From NCBI RefSeq assembly GCF_041714655.1, contig NZ_CP168219.1, positions 992,001 through 1,056,000 of the forward strand: a DNA stretch of 64,000 bases, in the 5' to 3' direction. Shown piece by piece: positions 8,042 to 17,148 of the stretch (positions are counted from its first letter, which is position 1; each line of letters opens with the position of its first letter). The translations under genes and the position numbers were made by a program. Origin of the DNA: Pseudoroseicyclus_A sp041714655. Lineage in GTDB: Bacteria > Pseudomonadota > Alphaproteobacteria > Rhodobacterales > Rhodobacteraceae. The notes beneath the pieces are model-generated. The model ran no database searches. It saw only the letters and a list, made by a program, of their open reading frames with translations, and was not told where the DNA came from.

Positions 8042-8944
8042 TCAGACGTCCCGCGCCTCCTTCGCCAGCCAGGAGCGGAAGGCGCGGACGCGGGGCAGGT
8101 CGCCCTTGCCCTCGGGCGTCACGAGGTAATAGCCGCCCGGCCCGTTGACGCGTACCGGGAAGGGCGCGACGAGGTTGCCGGCGGCGAGGTCGGTCTCCAC
8201 CAGGAACGTCGGCAGGAGCGCCACGCCGAGGCCCGACACGGCCGCCTGCAGCACCATGAAGAAATGCTCCAGCTTCGGCCCCCAGTGCATCGCCGAGGCG
8301 TCGATGCCGGTGGAGCGGAACCAGTGGTCCCAGGCGCGGGGGCGCGTCGAATGGACGATCAGCTCGTGCCGCCGCAGCATGTCGTAATCGACGAGCGGGT
8401 AGGGGCCGTCCATGATCCGGGGGGAGCAAACGACCTGCAGCTCCTCCGACATGATCGGCTCCGCCAGATGGCCCGGCCATTCGCCGTAGCCGAAGCGGAT
8501 CGCGGTATCGGTCGTGTTGTCGCCCTCTACCGGCGGCCCGTCGCTGGAGACGATATTCAGCGAGATATCAGGGTGCAGGTCCTGAAAGGTGCCGAGCCGG
8601 GGGATCAGCCATTTCGTCCCGAAGGTCGGCAGGATGCCCACGGTCAGCGTGCCGGTGCCGGCGCGGGTGGAGGTCAGCTCCTCCGTGCCCGATTCGATCC
8701 GGTTGAGCGCATCGTTGAGGAGTGCGGCGTAGTAGCGGCCCTGGTCGGTCAGCTCGATCAGCCGGCTGCGGCGGGTGAAGAGCTGGATCTCGAGGTAATC
8801 CTCGAGGCTCCGCACCATGCGGCTCGCGGCGCTCTGCGTCACGTTCAGCTCCTCCGCCGCGCGGGTGAAGCTGCCGTGGCGCGCCGCCGCCTCGAAGGTG
8901 CGCAGCGCATTGAGGGAGGGGAGCGATCGGCCGGCCATTTGCAT
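8042..8944 (-). CDS. LysR-family regulator, GcvA-like
   Basis: A 300-aa LysR-type regulator. The N-terminal winged helix (about residues 7-65) reads LPSLNALRTFEAAARHGSF then AAEELNVTQSAASRMVRSLE, typical of the GcvA branch. The effector domain follows (LTVGILPTFGTKWLIPRLGTF). It is convergent with SulP, 14 nt away, and divergent from the gene run starting at 9113, which makes it the likely regulator of that run. The start is either the ATG at 8944 or the in-frame ATG two codons later. Confidence 0.92.
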   Translation of the reverse strand: MQMAGRSLPSLNALRTFEAAARHGSFTRAAEELNVTQSAASRMVRSLEDYLEIQLFTRRSRLIELTDQGRYYAALLNDALNRIESGTEELTSTRAGTGTLTVGILPTFGTKWLIPRLGTFQDLHPDISLNIVSSDGPPVEGDNTTDTAIRFGYGEWPGHLAEPIMSEELQVVCSPRIMDGPYPLVDYDMLRRHELIVHSTRPRAWDHWFRSTGIDASAMHWGPKLEHFFMVLQAAVSGLGVALLPTFLVETDLAAGNLVAPFPVRVNGPGGYYLVTPEGKGDLPRVRAFRSWLAKEARDV

Positions 8945-9052
8945 TCCTTCAACTCATGTATGGGCGATGTTTAGGCTGCTTGCGGGCGGGCGCAAGCTGC
9001 ACTGTCATATCCCTGTCGTGGACGGGGCGATCGGGCCCGGTCCCTTGTGTGA

Positions 9053-9074
9053 GCGCCGCTGAAAAAAGCGGCGC
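9053..9074 (+). promoter_or_regulatory. Leader hairpin upstream of the 9113 gene
   Basis: A perfect hairpin: arms GCGCCGCT/AGCGGCGC (8 bp) with loop GAAAAA, in the 5' leader, 38 nt before the ATG at 9113. On the minus strand the loop is a T-run. It could act as an mRNA-stabilising or attenuating element. The function is not shown by sequence alone. Confidence 0.5.
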
Positions 9075-9112
9075 GGGGCCGCGAATGGCGGCCGAAGACG
9101 CGAAGGAAAGTC

Positions 9113-10291
9113 ATGTCTCTCTCGAAGATCGGTCGTCAACTGACCGCTGTAACAATGGGAATCGACCGGTTCGAGCGCAGCCGTAACGACGGGCGCTCGC
9201 TTCTCGACGGCGAAGGGCTCGTGCCGATCTTCATGGGGGACGACCTCGTGACCGCGCGCAGCTACACCGGCTGGGACACGGTGCAGGCCGACCTCGCCTC
9301 GCTCGAGAGCGATGTCGCCGACCTGCCGAAAGGCGAGCGCAAGACATTCCTCGAAGGAATGCTCACCTCGCTCCGCCTCGCCGTGCGGCTCTTCTCCGGC
9401 GGCTCTCCGACCTTCGAGGAAAAGGTCGTCGATCTGGTCGGCGCCCCGCGCGGCAAGGTCGACCCCTCGATCATCGAGACGGCGCGCGACAATATCGACC
9501 GGCTCCTGCGCAGCGCCGGCTTCACCGACGGCTCGCTGCAAGAGCGCGTCGCCCGCTGGGAATCGGAACGCGCCATCGACCCCGCCAAGCTCGAGGAGGT
9601 CTTCACCGAGCTCATGGCGCAGGCCAAGGCCCGCACCGACGAGATGATCTTCGACACCGGCGATTACACGATGGCGCTCAATCCGGTCTCGGATGTGCCC
9701 TACACGGCCCGCTGCAATTTCGACGACGCGAAGATGGACCTGAACATGGACCTCAGCTTCACGCGCGCCGCGCTGAAGCATCTCGTCGCCCACGAGGTCT
9801 ATCCGGGCCATTCCACCCAGCTTCTCTACACCCGCGCCGAGGTCGATGCCGGCCGCGCGACGCTGGATGCGCTTCTCATCACCGCCAATGCCATCACCGG
9901 CTGCGTGCAGGAGGGCATCGGCGATCAGGGCATCCAGCTCATCGACTGGATCGAGGACGATGACGACCAGATCCAGCTCGAGCTGCGCCGCCTGCGCTCC
10001 GCCGCCCAGACCACGGCGACCTGGGTCTACATGGTCGAGGGCAAGCCGGCCGAAGAGGTGATGCGCTACCTGCGCGACGTGGCGATGGGGCAGGAGGCCT
10101 GGGCCCGCGGCCGCCTGCGCATGGCCGCCCATCCGTTCCGGGGGCCGTTCATCGCCTCCTACTGGGCCGGCAACGAGGCCGTCCGCACGGTGCGCGAGCG
10201 CATCCGTCCCGAGCAGAAGCCCGAGTTCCTGCACGCGCTCTACGGCCGCGCGCAGAGCCCGCGCAGCCTCGACATGTTCCCGGCGGAGTAA
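9113..10291 (+). CDS. Putative zinc metallohydrolase with HExxxGH motif (DUF885-like)
   Basis: A 392-aa protein of unknown function. The motif HEVYPGHSTQ places H227, E228 and H233 as a possible metal and catalytic set. QEGIGDQG at E267 is a plausible third ligand, giving a gluzincin-like HExxxGH-(~33)-E layout like that of DUF885 proteins (HEAVPGH-type, then EGW). No signal peptide is visible, so it is probably cytoplasmic. It is the first gene of a long plus-strand run, divergent from the LysR gene. It is shorter than typical DUF885 proteins (about 550-600 aa). A peptide or amide substrate delivered by the linked ABC importer is plausible but not proven. Confidence 0.6.
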   Translation: MSLSKIGRQLTAVTMGIDRFERSRNDGRSLLDGEGLVPIFMGDDLVTARSYTGWDTVQADLASLESDVADLPKGERKTFLEGMLTSLRLAVRLFSGGSPTFEEKVVDLVGAPRGKVDPSIIETARDNIDRLLRSAGFTDGSLQERVARWESERAIDPAKLEEVFTELMAQAKARTDEMIFDTGDYTMALNPVSDVPYTARCNFDDAKMDLNMDLSFTRAALKHLVAHEVYPGHSTQLLYTRAEVDAGRATLDALLITANAITGCVQEGIGDQGIQLIDWIEDDDDQIQLELRRLRSAAQTTATWVYMVEGKPAEEVMRYLRDVAMGQEAWARGRLRMAAHPFRGPFIASYWAGNEAVRTVRERIRPEQKPEFLHALYGRAQSPRSLDMFPAE

Positions 10292-10296
10292 GCCCC

Positions 10297-11379
10297 ATGA
10301 AGTTCACGATTATCGGATCGGGCGCCATCGGCGGCCTCGCCGGCGCCTGGATGGCCGAGGCGGGCCACGACGTGACCCTGGTCGACCGCTGGGAAGAGCA
10401 TGTCGCCGCCATGAAGGCCGCGGGCCTGAAGATCGACGGCGTGCGCGGCGACCGCGAGGTCGCCGTCACCGCCGCGCTGCCCTCGGAGCTGAAAGCCCCG
10501 CTCGGCGTGGTGCTCATCGCCACGAAGTCTCAGCACGCGGTGGAGGCGTTGAAGGAGATCATTCCGCTCCTCGACGAGGGCTCCTGCGTCATCTCCTTCC
10601 AGAACGGCTTCAACGAGCCCGACCTGATCGCGGCGCTGAACGAGGCCGGCCTGCCGGGCGACAAGATCGTCATGGGGTCGATCCCCAATTACGGCGGGGC
10701 GCTGGTCGACCCGGGCTATATCGAATTCGTCCACGAGGGGCCGATCCAGCTCGGTGAGCTGGACGGCACGATGTCGGACCGGCTGAAGGAGATCGGCGAG
10801 GCGCTCTCCGCCCTCACCGAGGTGCAATATTCCACCCATATCTGGGGGCAGATCTGGGCGAAGGAGGTCTATGCCTCCCAGGTCGTCTTCTCCGCCCTTG
10901 TCGATGCGCCGATCCGCGAGTCGCTCGGCAACGAGCGCTATGCCCGCATCGCCGGCGCCATCGTCAAGGAGGCGCTGGAGATCGCCGATGCCAAGGGCAT
11001 CGACGTGCAGCCCTTCGATTTCTTCGACCCGGCCAACTACCGGGTGAAGACGGCGGAAGACACGCGCAAGCTGCTCGACAACGTGAACCACGCCATCTGG
11101 CTCCTGAAGAAGGATCAGGAGACGAAGCCCGCGCATCAGTTCAAGAAGAAGGGCTCCGGCATCTGGTGGGACATCGTCTACCGCAAGCGCCCCTCCGAGA
11201 CGCGCTCCTCCTCCGGCAAGCTGATCGACTACGGCCGCGAGGCCGGGGCCGACACGCGGCTGAACGCGAAGCTCTTCGAGATGATCTACGAGATCGAGGA
11301 GGGCAAGCGCGAGCTCGGCTTCCACAATTACGATGAACTCGAGGCCTATGTGGCCGAGATTGGAAAGACCCTCCCATGA
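10297..11379 (+). CDS. Ketopantoate reductase-family NAD(P)-dependent oxidoreductase
   Basis: A 360-aa protein with an N-terminal Rossmann motif GSGAIGGLAG (about residues 7-16) and the PanE/ApbA signature ATKSQ...ISFQNGFNEP. It is about 60 residues longer than true PanE. The catalytic-helix region reads WAKEVYASQVVFSAL, which differs from the canonical K-x3-N arrangement. A role in pantothenate synthesis is therefore unlikely. Embedded in a catabolic/transport run, it probably reduces or oxidises a 2-oxo/2-hydroxy acid or opine-like substrate (inference). It starts 5 nt after the preceding gene and overlaps the next by 4 nt. Confidence 0.75.
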   Translation: MKFTIIGSGAIGGLAGAWMAEAGHDVTLVDRWEEHVAAMKAAGLKIDGVRGDREVAVTAALPSELKAPLGVVLIATKSQHAVEALKEIIPLLDEGSCVISFQNGFNEPDLIAALNEAGLPGDKIVMGSIPNYGGALVDPGYIEFVHEGPIQLGELDGTMSDRLKEIGEALSALTEVQYSTHIWGQIWAKEVYASQVVFSALVDAPIRESLGNERYARIAGAIVKEALEIADAKGIDVQPFDFFDPANYRVKTAEDTRKLLDNVNHAIWLLKKDQETKPAHQFKKKGSGIWWDIVYRKRPSETRSSSGKLIDYGREAGADTRLNAKLFEMIYEIEEGKRELGFHNYDELEAYVAEIGKTLP

Positions 11380-12485
11380 GTGATGCAAAGCTCGGTGTCG
11401 GCGTCATCGGCACCTTCGCCTGGGCCGACAAGGCCCATCTGCCTGGCTACAAGGCGCATGAGCGCGTCGATCTCGTCGCCGTCTGCGACGTGAACGAAGA
11501 GCGCGCCCGGGCGGCGGCCGAGAAGTTCGGGGCGCGGAAGGTCTATACCTCCGCCGCCGAGCTGATCGCCGACCCCGAGGTGCAGATGGTCGACGTCTGC
11601 ACGCCGACGCACACGCACCTGCCCCTGTCGCTCGACGCCATCGCGGCCGGCAAGCACGTGCTGTCGGAAAAGCCGCTGCACACCGAGGCCGCCCCCGCCT
11701 TCGACGCCGCCGTGCGGGCCGATGCGGCGGGCGTGCGCACCAAGCTCGGCTTCACCTTCCGCTACTCCCCGGCGATCCGCTGGATCCAGGAGGCGGTGGC
11801 CTCCGGCGAGCTCGGCGAGATCTACCACATCCACGGTTTCGAGCAGAACCAGCAGTGGCTGGACCCGGACTTTCCGCTCCGCCAGGTGGCGCCGGGTGCC
11901 AAGCGCGATCAGCTCATCCCCTCGTCCATCGTCGGCTACGGCTCGCATCTCATCGACCTCATGCGCTGGGTCGGCGGCGAGTTCGGCTCCGTCGTCTCGT
12001 CGATGAAGAACTTCATCCCCGAGCGGGTGATCCGCGGCGAGGAAGGGCGCCAGCGCGTGCTGATCGACGACGGCACCGTGGGGCTGGTCGAATACCAGAG
12101 CGGCGCGCAGGGCACGCTTCAGACGAGCTACATCGCCGTCGGCAATTACCCGGGCGTCGAGCTCAGGGTCTACGGCTCCAAGGGCGCGGCCATCGCACGG
12201 CTCATCTCGGAATACGACGTGCAGGAAACGCTGATGGTGGCGACGAAGGAGAACTTCGAGTTCCGCCGCCTCGACCTGCCCGAGAGCACCCTGCCGCCGG
12301 GCACGACCCTCGCGACCCCCTGGCCGGAGCTCTACTACCGCAACCTCGTGCGGCATTTCGTGGACGAGATCCTCGAGGATCGCCCGCAGGAATGCACCTT
12401 CCACGACGGCGCCAAGAGCCAGGAGATCGTCGACGCCTTCATCAAAGCGCATTACGAGCGGCGCTGGGTCGAGGTGGGCACGTGA
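11376..12485 (+). CDS. Gfo/Idh/MocA-family oxidoreductase
   Basis: A 369-aa NAD(P)-dependent dehydrogenase. The N-terminal Rossmann domain starts GVGVIGTFAWADKAHLPGY. The family EKP motif is present (LSEKPLHTEA, about residues 94-103), followed by the alpha/beta C-terminal domain beginning LGFTFRYSPAIRW. These enzymes act on sugars, inositols and related compounds, and the substrate cannot be deduced here. The ATG overlaps the previous stop (ATGA). The stop overlaps the next GTG start (GTGA), so translation is coupled through the cluster. Confidence 0.88.
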   Translation: MSDAKLGVGVIGTFAWADKAHLPGYKAHERVDLVAVCDVNEERARAAAEKFGARKVYTSAAELIADPEVQMVDVCTPTHTHLPLSLDAIAAGKHVLSEKPLHTEAAPAFDAAVRADAAGVRTKLGFTFRYSPAIRWIQEAVASGELGEIYHIHGFEQNQQWLDPDFPLRQVAPGAKRDQLIPSSIVGYGSHLIDLMRWVGGEFGSVVSSMKNFIPERVIRGEEGRQRVLIDDGTVGLVEYQSGAQGTLQTSYIAVGNYPGVELRVYGSKGAAIARLISEYDVQETLMVATKENFEFRRLDLPESTLPPGTTLATPWPELYYRNLVRHFVDEILEDRPQECTFHDGAKSQEIVDAFIKAHYERRWVEVGT

Positions 12486-14068
12486 CGGCAGTCGATACCT
12501 ATCTCGCCCACCGCTTCGACTGGCGGCCGGTGGATGCGACGTTTATGGGCGCGGAGGGCCACGACCAACGCCTGCCGCGCACCGGCGCGGGGGCGGCGGA
12601 GGCCGAGCTGGCCGAGCTGACGGGCCTCATCGCGGAGGTGGAGGCCGATGCGAGCCTCGACCCCAGCGACCGGCAGATGCTGCTGGCGGAGATGCGGGTG
12701 GAGGAATCCTCCCTCGCCACCCGCCCGCGTCACCGCAACCCGGCCTGGCACACCGGCGAGACCGCCTTCGGGGTGATCTCGCTCCTGCTCCCGCAGTCCG
12801 CGCCCTGGCGCGGTGAGGCCATCGCCGCGCGGCTGGCGGCCATTCCCGCCTTCCTGCAGGACGGGCTCACCGCCATCGGCGGCGCCCCGGTCCCCGCCGG
12901 CTGGGTGGCGCGCGCGCAGGGCGAGTGCGCCGCCATGGCGACCTTCCTGCGCGAGGATATCCAGCTCCACGAGGCCTACGAGCCGGCCTGGCCGACCGGC
13001 CCCGCCGCCGCCGCCTTCGAGGCCTATGCCGATGCGCTCACGGGCCTGCCCGATGCCGACCCGGCCGCCGGCCGCGCCCATCTGGAGCTGGTCATGCGCG
13101 AGCAGCACCGGCTGGACTTCGGCCCCGACGAGGCGCTCGCCCGCGCCCGCGCCGCCTTCGACCGGACAACGCGCGAGCTGGAGGAGATGGCCCGCGCCAT
13201 CGACCCCGCGACGCCCTGGGCCGATCAGATCGCCGCCCTCTCCGCCCTCCACCCCGCCGACGAGGCGGGCGTGCTCGCCGAGGTGAAGGCGCTCGACGCC
13301 GCTGCGATGGACGCGGCCGACGGGCTCGTCACCCCGGCCCGCGCCTACGGGCTCGACTACCGGCCCTTCCCCGACTGGGCGCGGAATGTCTCGAAGGCGC
13401 TCTACTTCCTCTTCTACCGCTCGCCGCCGGGGCTGAACCCGGGGCAGGGGAGCACCTACTGGGTCTCCCGCCCGGGCGAGGACCTTGCCGCCTATCTCGC
13501 CGCCAACGCGACCGCGATGCTGAAGACGATCCATGCCGTCCACCACGGCAGCGTCGGCCATCACACGCAGAACGCCCGCGCCCGGCAGGCGCCGAGCCGG
13601 CTCGGCCGCATCGCCGGCACCGATTGCGCCATGGGCCTCGCCTTCCTCGGCGCGGGAACGCTGATCGAGGGCTGGGCCTGCTATGTGGAAGACCTGCTGA
13701 TGGAGGCGCCGGGCTTTTACAGCCCCGCCGAGTGCCTGCTCCTCAAGAGCTTCGAGCGGCGGAACGCGGCGAGCGTGCTCGTCGACATCAACATCCACCT
13801 GGGCCATTGGTCGCTCGACGAGGCCGCCCGCTTCTATGCGGAGGAGGCGGGCTTCGCCCCGGCCCGCGTCAGGGGCGAGGTCGTCCGCAACTCGATGTTC
13901 CCCGGCAGCCGGCTCATGTACTGGATCGGCGTCGAGGGCATCCGCGACCTCCGCGCCCGCTGGACAGGCACTGCGGAGGAGTTCCACGACACGCTCCTCT
14001 CCCTCGGCCATGTGCCGCTCGCCACCGTGGCCGAGCACATGGCAGACACCGGCAGGCTGGCCGCATGA
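12482..14068 (+). CDS. DUF885-like protein with a degenerate metal-site motif
   Basis: A 528-aa protein of DUF885 length. Where active members carry a HEAVPGHH-type motif, this one reads HHGSVGHHTQ (residues 354-363), so the catalytic Glu position is His355. The downstream EGW motif is intact (IEGWACYVEDLL, E396). A metal could still bind, but the usual general base is missing, so it may be a pseudoenzyme or use different chemistry. The GTG start overlaps the upstream stop by 4 nt. It shares a cluster with the shorter protein at 9113, whose motif is intact, so the two may act as a pair (inference). Confidence 0.65.
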   Translation: MTAVDTYLAHRFDWRPVDATFMGAEGHDQRLPRTGAGAAEAELAELTGLIAEVEADASLDPSDRQMLLAEMRVEESSLATRPRHRNPAWHTGETAFGVISLLLPQSAPWRGEAIAARLAAIPAFLQDGLTAIGGAPVPAGWVARAQGECAAMATFLREDIQLHEAYEPAWPTGPAAAAFEAYADALTGLPDADPAAGRAHLELVMREQHRLDFGPDEALARARAAFDRTTRELEEMARAIDPATPWADQIAALSALHPADEAGVLAEVKALDAAAMDAADGLVTPARAYGLDYRPFPDWARNVSKALYFLFYRSPPGLNPGQGSTYWVSRPGEDLAAYLAANATAMLKTIHAVHHGSVGHHTQNARARQAPSRLGRIAGTDCAMGLAFLGAGTLIEGWACYVEDLLMEAPGFYSPAECLLLKSFERRNAASVLVDINIHLGHWSLDEAARFYAEEAGFAPARVRGEVVRNSMFPGSRLMYWIGVEGIRDLRARWTGTAEEFHDTLLSLGHVPLATVAEHMADTGRLAA

Positions 14069-15071
14069 GCGGGGCGCTTCTCGATATCCGCGGGCTCGTC
14101 ACGGAGTTCCGCACCGAGGCGGGGCTCCTCCATGCCGTCAAGGGCGTCGACCTGACGATCGCGCCCCGCGAGACGCTGGCGCTCGTCGGCGAAAGCGGCT
14201 CCGGCAAGTCGGTCACCTCGCTCTCGGCCATGCGGCTTATTCCCGAGCGGGTCGGGCGCATCGCGGCGGGGGAGATCCTCTTCACCGGCCGCGACGGGCA
14301 GACGCGCGACCTCGCGAAGCTCGACCAGCGGCAGATGAGCACGCTCCGCGGCTCCGAGATCGCCATGATCTTCCAGGAGCCGATGACCTCGCTCAACCCG
14401 GCGCACCGGATCGGCGTGCAGATCGCCGAGGCGGCGCGGCTGCACGAGGGCCTGTCGCGCAAGGCCGCCCATGCCCGCGCCATCGAGATGCTGCGCCTCG
14501 TTGAGATCCCCGAGCCCGAGCGGCGGGCGGAGGCCTATCCGCACCAGCTTTCGGGCGGGATGCGCCAACGGGTCATGATCGCGAGCGCGCTCGTCTGCCA
14601 TCCGGCGCTGCTCATCGCCGACGAGCCGACGACGGCGCTCGATTCCACCGTACAGCTGCAGATCCTCGTGTTGCTGAAGCGCCTGCAGGAGGAATTCGGC
14701 ATGGGGGTGCTCTTCATCACCCACAACCTCGGCGTCGTCGCCGAAATAGCCGACCGCGTGGCGGTCATGTATGGCGGGCGGATCGTCGAGGACGCGCCGG
14801 TGGCCGAGATCCTCACGCAGCCGCGGCATCCCTATACCAAGGGCCTCCTCGGCTCCGTGCCGCGGACGGATCATGCCGCCCGCGCCGGCGGCTCGCGCGA
14901 GCGGCTCGCGCAGATCCCCGGCAGCATGGTCGACCCGTTCCACCCGCCGCCCGGCTGCGATTTCGCGCCGCGCTGCGCCTTCGCGCAGCCGGCCTGCAGC
15001 GCCGCCGTGCCGCCGCTCGAGCCGACGTCCCGCGGCTCTCACGTCCGCTGCATCCGCTGGAGGGAGATCGC

Positions 15072-15075
<4 letters not shown>
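14065..15075 (+). CDS. Dpp/Opp-type ABC importer ATPase (DppD-like), importer 1
   Basis: A 336-aa nucleotide-binding subunit. Walker A is VGESGSGKSV, the signature LSGGMRQRV, Walker B LLIADEPTTALD and the H-loop ITHNLGVV. The C-terminal oligopeptide-transporter extension has cysteines in GCDFAPRCAFAQPAC. GES-GSGKS plus this Cys cluster marks the peptide/nickel/opine (PepT) class. It overlaps the preceding gene by 4 nt and the next ATPase by 4 nt. It couples ATP hydrolysis to uptake through the permeases at 18823 and 19769. Confidence 0.93.
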
Positions 15076-16091
<1,016 letters not shown>

Positions 16092-16126
16092 GTTCAGCGC
16101 CGTGCATGGCCGAGATTTTCAGTCGT

Positions 16127-16142
16127 TGTCCGCCTTCGGACA
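16127..16142 (+). promoter_or_regulatory. Small intercistronic hairpin
   Basis: TGTCCG-CCTT-CGGACA, a perfect 6-bp stem, in the 60-nt gap between the ABC ATPase gene and the dehydrogenase gene. No U-tract follows. It may be an mRNA processing or stability element within the operon, or nothing. Confidence 0.3.
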
Positions 16143-16151
16143 GCCAATAGC

Positions 16152-17087
16152 GTGAGTTTCATGATACGCATCTACATCGCATCCAAGGGTGACCGGGCCG
16201 GTCTGCAGCGCCTCTTCCAGGCGGAATTGCCGGAGGCCGAGGTCCTGATCGACGCCGCCGAACTGGGCCCGGAGCCCTGCCCCTATATCGTCGTCGGCCG
16301 CCCCGATCCGGGCACCATCGCCAGCGTTCCCGGCGTCGAGGTCGTCCTGTCGCTGAACGCCGGGGTGGAGCATCTGCTCGCCTCCGGGGAGGTGCCCGAG
16401 GCGATGCCCATCGTGCGCATGGTCGATGATGGCCTCGCCGAGGGCATGAGCGAATGGGTGCTGGCCGAGGTGCTCGCCTGGCACCGCAACATCCTGCATT
16501 ACCACCGCATCCAGCCCGAGGCGCGCTGGGCGCCGGAGCGCGAGAAGCTCGCCCGCGAGCGGATCGTCACCGTGCTCGGCGCCGGCGCCCTCGGCGGGCC
16601 TGCGGCCGAACATCTCGCCCGCATTGGCTTTCGGACCCGCGTCTGGAGCCGTTCCGGCCGCGCCGTCCCCGGCGCCACCGCCTATGGCGCCGGCCAGCTC
16701 GAAGAGGCGGTGACCGGCGCCGATGTGCTCGTGAACCTTCTGCCGCTGACGGCCGACACCCGCGACCTGATCGACGGGGCGCTCCTCGGCCGGATGGCCA
16801 GGGGCGGGCTCTTCGTCAACGGCGCGCGCGGCGCGCATGTGGTGGAGGCCGATCTCGTCGCGGCGCTCGATGCCGGCCAGCTCTCGCTCGCCGCGCTCGA
16901 CGTCTTCCGCACCGAGCCCCTCCCGGCGGAGGACCCGCTCTGGCGGCACCCGAAGGTGCTCGTCTCCCCCCATGTCGCGGCGCCGACCCATCCCGGGCCG
17001 GCCGTCGCGGAAATGGCCGCCAACATAAGGCGGCATCAGAACGGCGAACCGATGCGCAACGTCGTCGATCGGGCGGCAGGGTACTGA
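16152..17087 (+). CDS. D-2-hydroxyacid dehydrogenase, GhrA-like (glyoxylate/hydroxypyruvate reductase A family)
   Basis: A 311-aa NAD(P)-dependent dehydrogenase. The substrate loop is LNAGVEHLL. The nucleotide-binding motif VLGAGALGGPAAEHL is at about residue 140. The catalytic triad regions are visible: NGARGAHV (Arg), FRTEPLP (Glu) and LVSPHVAAPT (His). It would interconvert a 2-oxo acid and a D-2-hydroxy acid. It lies between the ATPases and the binding protein of importer 1, so it probably works on the imported compound. The start is GTG 16152, or the ATG at 16161 three codons later. Confidence 0.88.
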   Translation: MSFMIRIYIASKGDRAGLQRLFQAELPEAEVLIDAAELGPEPCPYIVVGRPDPGTIASVPGVEVVLSLNAGVEHLLASGEVPEAMPIVRMVDDGLAEGMSEWVLAEVLAWHRNILHYHRIQPEARWAPEREKLARERIVTVLGAGALGGPAAEHLARIGFRTRVWSRSGRAVPGATAYGAGQLEEAVTGADVLVNLLPLTADTRDLIDGALLGRMARGGLFVNGARGAHVVEADLVAALDAGQLSLAALDVFRTEPLPAEDPLWRHPKVLVSPHVAAPTHPGPAVAEMAANIRRHQNGEPMRNVVDRAAGY

Positions 17088-17148
17088 GGCCCGATCCCCC
17101 CACGTCCCGGGCTCACCCCCGGCCCCACTCGCAACAAGGAGCTAGATC

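Noticed and set aside
6201..8480. 759-codon open frame on the minus strand
   Set aside because: It runs across SulP and into the LysR gene in the wrong frame, with low-complexity Arg/His/Gly sequence.
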